Shown: positions 1-5,723 of the stretch, one piece after another | How positions within the stretch are numbered: the first letter of the stretch is position 1 | Layout: each line of letters starts with the position of its first letter | Source of the DNA: Verrucomicrobiota bacterium | Lineage (GTDB): Bacteria > Verrucomicrobiota > Verrucomicrobiia > Limisphaerales > DSYF01 | NCBI GenBank assembly: GCA_025457725.1 | Contig: JALOTU010000317.1 | Span: 1-5,723 of the forward strand | Direction: 5' to 3' | DNA: 5,723 bases | The notes under the pieces: generated by a model | Told to the model about the DNA's origin: nothing | Seen by the model: the letters and a program-made list of their open reading frames with translations, nothing else | Databases searched by the model: none | Program-made: the position numbers and the translations under genes

Positions 1-696
1 CGGTGTCCCTGGACGCCGGCCAGCCGGAACCGTCGGCGCTGCTGCCCCTGCTGCACCAGGCCATCACCGACCAAAAGCCTTGGGTGATGGCGATGGAGCT
101 GGGTTATCTGATGCCGGTCCATCGTCCCGATGCGCAAACCAGTGGGGTGTTGGTGTTGGCCCGCAGCCGGGAAGTGCGAGCGACGTTGACCGACATCCTG
201 AGCTCCGGCCAGGCGCAGCAGCAGCATCTGGCCTTGGTCCGGGGTCGCCCCCCGCAGCAGGAGTTCGAGCTCAACGCCAAACTGGCCCCGCATTCGGAAC
301 GGCCCGGACACCTGCGACCGCACCCGCTGCCAGGTATTGGAGCGCTTTCGAGACCACACCCTCCTGCGGTGCCTGCCGTTTCCGGGGCATCCCGGACAAA
401 TCACGGCGCACCTGCGCCATGCCCGGTGGCCCCTGGTGGCCGATCCGGATCGTGGGGGCGCGGGCATCCTTCTTTCCCAGCTGAAGCGCGACTATGTGCC
501 CAAGAAAGGCCAGCCTGAACGTCCGCTCCTTGGTCGACCGGCGCTCCACCTGGAAGCGCTCCATCTGGTCCACCCGGTCACCGGTGCGGACCTGGAAATC
601 ATCGCGCCTCCTCCCAAGGATTTCACCGTCACTTTGAAGTACCTGCGGCAGTTTGCGGGTTTGCCAGGAGGCGCAGCATCTCTGCTTCATCGATGA
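1..696 (+). pseudogene. Decayed, frameshifted RluA-type RNA pseudouridine synthase (5' end outside window)
   Basis: RluA-family enzymes isomerise specific uridines of rRNA or tRNA to pseudouridine in the cytoplasm. The first half reads in the frame of base 3 and shows HRPDAQTSG (catalytic Asp codon at 129-131, family form HRLDxxTSG), then LALVRGRP and NAKLAPH. From about 307 similarity continues in the frame of base 1: TRCQVLERF, then GHPGQITAH, PLVADP and HPVTG, ending at the TGA at 694-696. The shift lies near 300-320, and roughly ten residues usually found between KLAPH and the TRFEV-like strand seem missing, so a small deletion of 3n+2 bases is likely. Conserved residues are also lost: the Tyr of the YxALV strand is His, both Arg of RxHQIRxH are changed (HxGQITxH), and GD after the helix is AD. 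Several independent losses favour real decay over a sequencing error. No start is assigned because the homologous region should extend upstream of the window; the GTG at 3-5 need not be the start. Confidence 0.72.
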
Positions 697-2776
697 CCTT
701 CACCCCGAGTTTCCTGGCTTTCTCCAGCTTGGATCCGGCCTCGTCCCCGGCCACCACGTAGCTGGTTTTCTTGCTGACACTGCCGCTCACTTTCGCGCCC
801 GCTGCCTCGATGCGGGTTGCCGCCTCGTCGCGGGTAAGGCTGGGCAACGTTCCGGTGAGCACGAAGGTGAGCCCGCTGAGCGGACCTGCGGCGGACTGCG
901 GATGATAGAGGGCGGATTGAAAGTTGAGCTCCGCCTTCCGCAATCGCTCGATCAGCGCCCTGTTGCGACCGTCGTTGAACCACTGAAACGTGCTCCGCGC
1001 GATCACCGCACCCACATCCCGTACCGCCGCCAGTTGATCCACGCTGGCGGCACGCAATTCGTCGAGCGATGGAAACGCGCGCCCCAGGGCCTTGGCCACC
1101 CCGGCACCCACGTGCAGGATGCCTAGCCCGAAGACCAGCCGCCACAGGTCCTGACGCTTGCTGGCTTCAATCCCCGCGATGAAGTTCTGGGCGGATTTCT
1201 CCCCCATCCGCTCCAATGCCGCGACTTCCGGCACGGACAGCTTGTACAGATCGGCAACGTCCAACACCAGGCCGCTTCTGACCAATTGTGCCGCCAGGAC
1301 CTCGCCCCCGCCCTCGATGTCCATCGCCCCGCGCGAGCACCAATGCTCGATGCGCCCGCGCACCTGCGCCGGACAATCCGGATTCGGACAGCGCCAGACC
1401 ACATTGTCCTCCTCGGCCCCGTCCGACTCCTGCGGCTCCAGGCCGGCGGCTGCATTTGTGCCGGACCGTGTCACTTTGGATCCGCATTCGGGACAGGTCG
1501 CGGGAAAGCGGAATGCCTGTTCCTTGCCGGTGCGCTGCTCCTTGACCACGCCCACCACCGCGGGAATCACCTCGCCCGCCTTCTCGATCATCACGCAATC
1601 GCCCAGGCGGATGTCCTTGCGTCGCATGTCTTCCTCGTTGTGCAGCGTGGCGCGGGCAATCGTGCTGCCGGCCAGAAGCACCGGCTCCAGTTCGGCCACA
1701 GGCGTGAGTGCGCCGGTGCGGCCCACCTGGATGGTGATGGCCTTGAGCCGGGTCCGCGCCTGTTCGGCGGCGTATTTGTAAGCCATGGCCCAGCGGGGGG
1801 CCTTGGCGGTGTGCCCCGCCCTTTCCCGTTGCGCAAAATCGTTCAACTTGATCACCGCGCCGTCCGTGTCGTAGGCAAATCCGCGTCGCACCTGGTCCAA
1901 TTCGTCGATCGCGGCGATCAACTCCTCGGCCGATTGACACAGCCAGGTGCGGTCGGCGGTTCTGAACCCGAGCGCCCTGAGCCACTGCAGGGTTTCGTGG
2001 TGTCGCAGGGGCGGCGAGTCATCGTCCGTCTCCACCCGTCCTGTCCCGTAGATCATGACCTCCAGCGGACGTTTGGCGACGAGTGCCGGATCCAGTTGTT
2101 TGAGGGATCCAGCCGTCGTGTTGCGTGCGTTGGCGTAAAGCTCCTCCCCGGCGGCGGCCCGCTCCGCGTTGAGCCGCAGGAATCCTTTCCTGCTCATAAA
2201 CACCTCCCCGCGCACCTCCAGAACCTTGGGCACGCTGGCAACAGTGCGGACGCCCCCGCGACTGCCGTCAGCCCGCGGATCTGCGTCCGCCGCCACCAGC
2301 CTGAGCGGCAGGCTGCGGATGGTTCGGATGTTGGCGGTGATGTCATCGCCGGTGGTGCCGTCTCCCCGCGTTGCCCCCAGGGTAAGCACGCCATGCTCAT
2401 AGCGCAGGCTGACAGCCACCCCGTCCACCTTCGGTTCGACGACAAATTCCAGCTTCTCACCGGGTAACAGTTTCTGCAGGCGCGTCACAAAGGCTTTGAC
2501 TTCGTCCCGGGAGTAGGTGTTTTCCAGGCTGAGCATCGGCAGGGCATGCTGCACCTGCTGGAATTCCTTCAACGGCGCCCCGCCCACGCGCTGGCTGGGC
2601 GAATCCGGCGTGACGAGTTCGGGAAACTGCTTTTCCAGGTCCAGGAGTTCGTGGTAGAGCCGGTCGTAATCGTGATCGCTGATGCGCGGCTTCGCCTCCA
2701 AGTAATAGGCGTGATCGTGCCGACGCAGTTCGGCGGTCAGTTCGGCGTGTCTCTCGACGGCAGCGGAGCGTTGCAT
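629..2776 (-). CDS. ligA: NAD+-dependent DNA ligase LigA
   Basis: LigA seals 3'-OH/5'-phosphate nicks in DNA during replication and repair, using NAD+ and passing through ligase-AMP and DNA-adenylate intermediates. The 715-residue product has the whole family layout. Domain Ia (about 15-60) carries YYLEAKPRISDHDYD, which binds the nicotinamide mononucleotide part of NAD+. The adenylation domain has the catalytic lysine K116 in EPKVDG, then EVRGEV (187-192), DTDGAVIK (303-310) and RWAMAYKY (328-335). The OB fold includes VGRTGALTPVAELEPV. A zinc site is formed by C428, C431, C463 and C468. Helix-hairpin-helix repeats cover about 475-600, and a C-terminal BRCT domain covers about 631-707 (LTGTLPSLTRDEA, YVVAGDEAGSKLEKA). 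Small insertions relative to the typical enzyme lie at about 163-182 and 436-458. The ATG at 2774-2776 is chosen because it sits just before domain Ia; no clear Shine-Dalgarno precedes it. The gene is divergent from the fusion gene and converges with the synthase remnant. It appears intact and functional. Confidence 0.98.
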   Translation of the reverse strand: MQRSAAVERHAELTAELRRHDHAYYLEAKPRISDHDYDRLYHELLDLEKQFPELVTPDSPSQRVGGAPLKEFQQVQHALPMLSLENTYSRDEVKAFVTRLQKLLPGEKLEFVVEPKVDGVAVSLRYEHGVLTLGATRGDGTTGDDITANIRTIRSLPLRLVAADADPRADGSRGGVRTVASVPKVLEVRGEVFMSRKGFLRLNAERAAAGEELYANARNTTAGSLKQLDPALVAKRPLEVMIYGTGRVETDDDSPPLRHHETLQWLRALGFRTADRTWLCQSAEELIAAIDELDQVRRGFAYDTDGAVIKLNDFAQRERAGHTAKAPRWAMAYKYAAEQARTRLKAITIQVGRTGALTPVAELEPVLLAGSTIARATLHNEEDMRRKDIRLGDCVMIEKAGEVIPAVVGVVKEQRTGKEQAFRFPATCPECGSKVTRSGTNAAAGLEPQESDGAEEDNVVWRCPNPDCPAQVRGRIEHWCSRGAMDIEGGGEVLAAQLVRSGLVLDVADLYKLSVPEVAALERMGEKSAQNFIAGIEASKRQDLWRLVFGLGILHVGAGVAKALGRAFPSLDELRAASVDQLAAVRDVGAVIARSTFQWFNDGRNRALIERLRKAELNFQSALYHPQSAAGPLSGLTFVLTGTLPSLTRDEAATRIEAAGAKVSGSVSKKTSYVVAGDEAGSKLEKARKLGVKVIDEAEMLRLLANPQTAAGTSK

Positions 2777-2941
2777 GCGGAGGGCAGGCTATGCGGCAAC
2801 GCCCGCCCTGGACAACCAGGAATGCTTGAGCCCTGCTCTGCGCTTCTCCGCGCAATCCAAGGATCCACTGTGGATTTCCGGCCCTTTCTTGCCCTGCGTT
2901 AACTTTCTGATTAAACCTCCGGGCTGCAACGTCCAACTGCC
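2777..2941. promoter_or_regulatory. Divergent intergenic spacer with promoter-like AT patch
   Basis: This 165-base spacer must carry the promoters of both ligA (leftward) and the hydrolase-glycosyltransferase gene (rightward). The only AT-rich stretch is at about 2898-2916. On the minus strand it gives TTTAAT (2910-2915, five of six matches to a -10 box), with TTGGAC at 2931-2936 as a poor -35 at 15-base spacing. This would leave a leader of about 130 bases before ligA. On the plus strand, TTGCCC (2889-2894) and TAAACC (2912-2917) are a weaker pair at 17-base spacing. Neither is convincing on its own. No ribosome-binding sequence is visible before either start codon. Confidence 0.3.
2863..2875. 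repeat. 13-base perfect palindrome, possible operator
   Basis: ATCCAC and GTGGAT flank a single central T, giving a perfect 6-base inverted repeat in the spacer between the two divergent genes. Its position would suit a regulator binding site acting on either gene. The minus-strand reading AAATCCACA also matches seven of nine positions of the DnaA box TTATCCACA, but a single weak box is not meaningful alone. A nearby short stem (TGCGC at 2839-2843, GCGCA at 2850-2854, 6-base loop) may be chance. The function is unknown. Confidence 0.3.
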
Positions 2942-4069
2942 ATGACGGTTCAAGGGTCCAGCCGGCTGCGGGTGACTGTGGACGGCAAATTCTTCCGCCT
3001 GGGAGACGCCAAGTTCCATGTGAAAGGCGCCGCCTACGGACCCTTTGCGCCCCATGCCAGCGGCCAGCCTTTCCTTTCCCCGGAGCAGACCCTGGCGGAT
3101 TTCAAGCAGCTCCGGCAGCTGGGGGCCAATGTGGTCCGGGTTTACAATGTGCCGCCGCGATGGATGCTGGACCTGGCCGAGGGCGAAGGGTTGCGATTTC
3201 TGGTCGGGATTCCCTGGAGTCATCACCTGTGCTTTCTGAACTCCAGCGAGCAGAGGGCCGGCGCGGTGGAGGCGGTGCAGAAGGCCGTGTCGGCCTGTGG
3301 TCAACATCCCGCGGTGTTCGCGTTCTGCATTGCTAACGAGATCGCGCCGGACGTGGTGCGCTGGAGCGGCGCGCAGAAGGTGGAGCGGTTTCTGGACGAG
3401 TTGGTGCTGGCGGCCCGGCGGATCGACCCGGGATGCCTCTGCACCTTTGCCAATTACCCGCCCACCGAGTTTCTCCGCCCCCAGGAAATGGACTTCGCCT
3501 GCTTCAACATCTACCTGCACAGCCGGCAACCTTTCAGCAACTACCTGACTCGATTGCAGATGATCGCCGACACCCGGCCGCTGGTTCTTGGCGAATTCGG
3601 GATTGATTCCCTTCGTGAAGGCGAGGATCGCCAGGCCGAGATTCTCAGCTGGTCCATCGAACTGGCCTTCCGCGCCGGACTGGCCGGCACGGTGGTGTTC
3701 AGCTTCACCGACGAATGGTTTCGCGATGGACGGTTGGTCGAGGACTGGAAAATGGGACTGACCACGACCAATCGAGTTCCCCGCCCCGCATTTGCCGCCG
3801 TGGAGCGAGCCTTTCAGCAAGCGCCCTACTTTGATCTGGGCCGTGTCCCCAGGGTGTCGGTGGTGGTGGCCAGTTACAATGGCGCGCGGACGTTGAGATC
3901 CTGCCTCGAATCGCTCGAACGACAGAACTATCCGGATTACGAGGTGATTCTCGTGGATGACGGGTCCACGGACGAAACTCAAAAGCTGGTGCAACCGCGT
4001 CGGGATGGGACGAGCGCGTTCAGCTGGTGCAACCGCGTCGGGATGGGACGAGCGCGTTCCCGCATCTGA
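2942..4069 (+). CDS. N-terminal fragment: glycoside hydrolase clan A-like (GH2/GH5-type) barrel plus the first third of a GT2 domain
   Basis: The 375-residue frame begins with a short beta region (LRVTVDGKFFR) leading into a TIM-barrel-like domain: VKGAAYGPFAP (28-37), LGANVVRVYNVPPRWMLDLA, then AFCIANEI, where N132-E133 fits the Asn-Glu acid/base pair of clan A hydrolases. LVLGEFGID follows, where E218 fits the nucleophile, and then VVFSFTDEWF (251-260). Both catalytic carboxylates therefore appear present. From residue 303 a GT2 Rossmann fold starts (VSVVVASYNGARTL, then VILVDDGSTDET with D339-D340 for nucleotide-sugar binding). It stops making sense after Q351, where the duplicated 38 bases push it into 24 foreign residues and a TGA at 4067-4069. 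There is no signal peptide, so the barrel should be cytoplasmic. The ATG at 2942 is chosen by fit to the domain start; no Shine-Dalgarno is visible. A truncated product would have a hydrolase-like domain but no working transferase. Confidence 0.85.
   Translation: MTVQGSSRLRVTVDGKFFRLGDAKFHVKGAAYGPFAPHASGQPFLSPEQTLADFKQLRQLGANVVRVYNVPPRWMLDLAEGEGLRFLVGIPWSHHLCFLNSSEQRAGAVEAVQKAVSACGQHPAVFAFCIANEIAPDVVRWSGAQKVERFLDELVLAARRIDPGCLCTFANYPPTEFLRPQEMDFACFNIYLHSRQPFSNYLTRLQMIADTRPLVLGEFGIDSLREGEDRQAEILSWSIELAFRAGLAGTVVFSFTDEWFRDGRLVEDWKMGLTTTNRVPRPAFAAVERAFQQAPYFDLGRVPRVSVVVASYNGARTLRSCLESLERQNYPDYEVILVDDGSTDETQKLVQPRRDGTSAFSWCNRVGMGRARSRI
3984..4059 (+). repeat. Exact tandem duplication, 2 x 38 bases, frame-breaking
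   Basis: Positions 3984-4021 and 4022-4059 are identical over 38 bases, beginning AGCTGGTGCAACCGCG and ending GAGCGCGTTC. The flanking bases (3983/4021 and 4022/4060) do not match, so the unit length is exact. Since 38 leaves a remainder of 2 when divided by 3, the second copy shifts the frame of the hydrolase-glycosyltransferase gene. One copy, or four, would keep the frame open; two or three would not. The direct adjacency suits replication slippage or unequal recombination as origin and as route of reversal. Confidence 0.97.
3993..4020. repeat. Imperfect inverted repeat inside each duplicated unit
   Basis: Within the first copy the arms AACCGCGTCG (3993-4002) and CGAGCGCGTT (4011-4020) can pair over nine base pairs, with C3996 and G4014 bulged, around the 8-base loop GGATGGGA. 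The second copy repeats this at 4031-4058. The inner 24 bases (3995-4018) encode PRRDGTSA, which has no counterpart in the usual spacing between the DDGSTD motif and the next GT2 strand. The block could be a small dispersed palindromic element, but no further copy is present in this window, so that remains a hypothesis. Confidence 0.5.
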
Positions 4070-5610
4070 GGGTGATCCGCCATGCCGAAAATGCCGGACT
4101 GTCCGTGGCGCGCAACACCGGCATCGCGGCCGCCCAGGGGGAAATCGTCGCCTTTACCGACGCGGATTGCCGCGCCGACGAGGACTGGCTGCACTATCTG
4201 GTGGGCGCACTTTTGGAAGGCGGCTTCATGGGCATGGGGGGGCCGAACCTCTTGCCACCGGAAGATTCGGCGGTGGCTGCCGCGGTCATGGCGTCCCCGG
4301 GCGGGCCCGCACACGTGATGCTCAATGATCGTGAGGCGGAACACATTCCCGGTTGCAACATGGCTTTCTTCAAATCGGCGCTCGACGCCGTCGGTGGATT
4401 CGACCCTCAGTTCACGCTGGCCGGTGATGATGTGGATCTTTGCTGGCGACTGCAGCAGGCCGGGTTCAAGATTGGATTCAATCCGGCCGCCTTCGTCTGG
4501 CACTATCGGCGATCGACCGTGCTGGCCTACCTCAAACAGCAGGATGGTTATGGCGTGGCGGAGGCCCTGCTGGTGCGCAAACACCCGGAATACTTCAACA
4601 CCTTCGGGGGGAGCGTGTGGCGGGGGAAGATCTACAGCACCTCAAAACTGGGTGTCCTGATGCGGCCCTCGATCATTTACCGTGGCCGTTTTGGCGGCGG
4701 CTGGTTTCAGACCCTCTACCGGTCGGAACCCGCCGGCGCGCTGATGTTGACCACGACACTTGAGTACTATGTGCTCTCGGTGGCGCCCCTGTTCGTGCTG
4801 TCCGCGAACTGGCGTGGACTCTTTCCGCTCGCGGTTGCGGCGCTTTTGTTGCCATTGACGCTTTGCATCCTGGCCGGCACACAGGCGTCCCTTCCCGCCA
4901 CCCGGCGGCTCTGGTGGTCGCGTCCGCTGGTTGCCCTGCTGTTCCTGCTGCAGCCGGTGGTGCGCGGTTGGGCGCGGCATCAAGGCCGGTTCACCCTGCC
5001 GGCGCGGGCGCATCGCACTGGAGAATCACTGGATTCCCTGGCGCTGCTGGGAGGCCGGGGCAATCTCGGCGAAGTCTCATATTGGGCGAAGTCCCGGGTG
5101 GACCGGTTGGCGTTCGTGAACGACATGATCCGCCGGCTCGACGAGCAACACTGGCCGAACAAATCGGACCTGGGCTGGAGTGATTTTGACGTGGAGGTGT
5201 ACGGCAGCCGGTGGTGCAGTGTACGGATCACGACCGCCACGGAGCCGCACCCGAAAGGACGGAGCATGCTGCGCTGCAAACTTCGGCCCCGATGGTCCCT
5301 GCCTTCACACCTGTTGTTCTGGTCCCTGCTCGCCATCGAGCTTCTGCTCATCGGCCTGTTGGCTCCATGGCGGCCGTGGAGCGGACTCAGCCTGCTGACC
5401 TTGCCGCTGTTGGTCTGGTTTCTCCGGAGACAAGGTCGGGAACTCCAAAGCCGCTGCACCGCGTTGCTGGATGCGCTCGCACGGGAACACTCCTTCACCA
5501 AACTGGGCGCGGAGGCACCGGCTTGTCCCCAGCCGCCGGCGGCCAATCAGCCGGCCATCCCCTCTGTCCCGGAAGCTCCGGTTGTGCGGCGATCGGAAGA
5601 AGCAGCCTGA
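4027..5610 (+). CDS. C-terminal fragment: GT2 catalytic core, membrane segments and C-terminal domain
   Basis: The GTG at 4027 lies inside the second repeat copy and only marks where the frame opens; independent translation is doubtful because no ribosome site precedes it. In fragment numbering, VIRHAENAGLSVARNTGIA continues the GT2 fold, TDAD (D45, D47) is the metal/nucleotide-sugar motif, IPGCNMAF (107-114) leads to the acceptor region, and GDDVDLCWRLQQAG (133-146) holds the likely catalytic acid. YLKQQDGYG (168-176) resembles the motif that follows in processive or membrane GT2 enzymes. Hydrophobic segments lie at about 246-262, 264-284 and a short one at 299-311. A soluble stretch of unknown fold (about 317-427, with WPNKSDLGWSDFDVEVYG) follows, then two helices at about 428-448 and 451-469, then a proline- and alanine-rich tail. 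Arginines flanking the segments suggest that both membrane hairpins return to the cytoplasm. The donor and acceptor sugars are unknown. Confidence 0.85.
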   Translation: MQPRRDGTSAFPHLRVIRHAENAGLSVARNTGIAAAQGEIVAFTDADCRADEDWLHYLVGALLEGGFMGMGGPNLLPPEDSAVAAAVMASPGGPAHVMLNDREAEHIPGCNMAFFKSALDAVGGFDPQFTLAGDDVDLCWRLQQAGFKIGFNPAAFVWHYRRSTVLAYLKQQDGYGVAEALLVRKHPEYFNTFGGSVWRGKIYSTSKLGVLMRPSIIYRGRFGGGWFQTLYRSEPAGALMLTTTLEYYVLSVAPLFVLSANWRGLFPLAVAALLLPLTLCILAGTQASLPATRRLWWSRPLVALLFLLQPVVRGWARHQGRFTLPARAHRTGESLDSLALLGGRGNLGEVSYWAKSRVDRLAFVNDMIRRLDEQHWPNKSDLGWSDFDVEVYGSRWCSVRITTATEPHPKGRSMLRCKLRPRWSLPSHLLFWSLLAIELLLIGLLAPWRPWSGLSLLTLPLLVWFLRRQGRELQSRCTALLDALAREHSFTKLGAEAPACPQPPAANQPAIPSVPEAPVVRRSEEAA

Positions 5611-5612
5611 AA

Positions 5613-5638
5613 GCGCGCTCCGTCTCTGCGGACCGCGC
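5613..5638 (+). terminator. GC-rich stem-loop just after the glycosyltransferase stop codon
   Basis: GCGCG (5613-5617) pairs with CGCGC (5634-5638) and TCCG (5619-5622) with CGGA (5629-5632), with one C-C mismatch between them and a 6-base loop. It starts three bases after the TGA at 5608-5610, where a terminator is expected. No T-run follows, so it is not a classical intrinsic terminator; it may be an mRNA-stabilising hairpin or chance in GC-rich sequence. In the remaining bases to 5723 I see no gene start that I can support. Confidence 0.35.
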
Positions 5639-5723
5639 CATCCTCCGGGGGCGCAGAACCCTTCAACCGACAACGACGCTCGATTCGAAGAAGGCCAGCC
5701 CAATTGTTTGACGCAGGTTGCTG

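Larger units (their letters stand above)
2942..5610 (+). pseudogene. Parent gene of a hydrolase-glycosyltransferase fusion, disrupted by a 38-base tandem duplication
   Basis: The open frames 2942-4069 and 4027-5610 are two halves of one gene. They differ by exactly the shift made by the 38-base duplication at 3984-4059. Deleting either copy gives a single frame of 877 codons including stop (876 residues), in which the glycosyltransferase fold runs unbroken from its first strand (VSVVVASYNG) to its DxD and GDDVD motifs. The restored order is a glycoside hydrolase-like barrel (about 1-295), a GT2 domain (about 303-595), hydrophobic segments, a soluble domain, a membrane hairpin and a proline-rich tail. 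Apart from the duplication both halves look well preserved: no internal stops and intact motifs. The lesion is therefore recent, switchable or artefactual. The parent protein probably took part in cell-envelope or exopolysaccharide synthesis; the product sugar cannot be read from the sequence. Confidence 0.85.

Noticed and set aside
1286..2467. Long plus-strand open frame (393 codons) opposite ligA
   Set aside because: It lies wholly antisense to the well-supported ligA, is rich in Arg, Pro, Gly and His, and shows no domain motif. Long antisense frames are expected in high-GC coding DNA.
2789..3994. Long minus-strand open frame (401 codons) opposite the hydrolase domain
   Set aside because: It is antisense to a gene with clear catalytic motifs and has no recognisable domain of its own, so it is a codon-bias shadow.
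3984..4059. Programmed frameshift joining the two glycosyltransferase fragments
   Set aside because: There is no slippery heptamer or stimulatory layout that would account for skipping 38 bases. The exact duplication explains the frame change fully.
3984..4059. CRISPR array
   Set aside because: The two units are directly adjacent with no spacer and lie inside a coding gene.
5211..5711. Plus-strand open frame overlapping the end of the glycosyltransferase gene
   Set aside because: It reads in another frame through the C-terminal membrane hairpin and tail, has no motif, and lacks a ribosome site.
5701..5723. Promoter (TTGTTTGACG) for a gene beyond the right edge
   Set aside because: Only a -35-like hexamer is visible and the window ends before any -10 box or start codon.

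Overview
The window is high-GC DNA that looks like a bacterial chromosome segment. It holds three protein loci in three separate transcription directions: a decayed RluA-type pseudouridine synthase (+, 1-696, cut by the window edge), a complete NAD+-dependent DNA ligase ligA (-, 629-2776), and a large gene encoding a glycoside hydrolase-like domain fused to a family 2 glycosyltransferase (+, 2942-5610). From memory, the overall look of the fusion protein and of the synthase resembles proteins of Verrucomicrobia and related soil bacteria. That taxonomic guess is inference only. Genes start without obvious Shine-Dalgarno sequences.

Region by region: 1-696 holds a synthase whose reading frame changes near position 315 and whose family-defining residues are largely altered, so it is most likely a pseudogene. 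Its tail runs 68 bases into the 3' end of ligA, which converges on it. LigA (715 aa) is full-length with every expected domain and looks like the housekeeping ligase. A 165-base divergent spacer (2777-2941) separates ligA from the fusion gene and holds a perfect 13-base palindrome and an AT-rich patch. The last 113 bases (5611-5723) hold one GC-rich stem-loop and no gene I can support.

The most interesting feature is in the fusion gene. An exact 38-base tandem duplication (3984-4021 and 4022-4059) sits inside the glycosyltransferase domain, just after the DDGSTD motif. Because 38 is not a multiple of 3, it breaks the gene into two overlapping frames (2942-4069 and 4027-5610). Removing one copy restores one continuous 876-residue protein. 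Even a single copy appears to carry about 24 extra bases (eight residues) compared with the usual spacing of the fold, and those bases lie within an imperfect inverted repeat. This suggests a small palindromic repeat inserted in frame, followed by a tandem duplication that switched the gene off. It may be a fixed mutation, a reversible on/off switch, or an assembly error.

The genes do not form an obvious joint pathway: ligA serves replication and repair, the synthase remnant would have modified RNA, and the fusion protein probably acted in envelope or extracellular polysaccharide synthesis at the inner face of the membrane.
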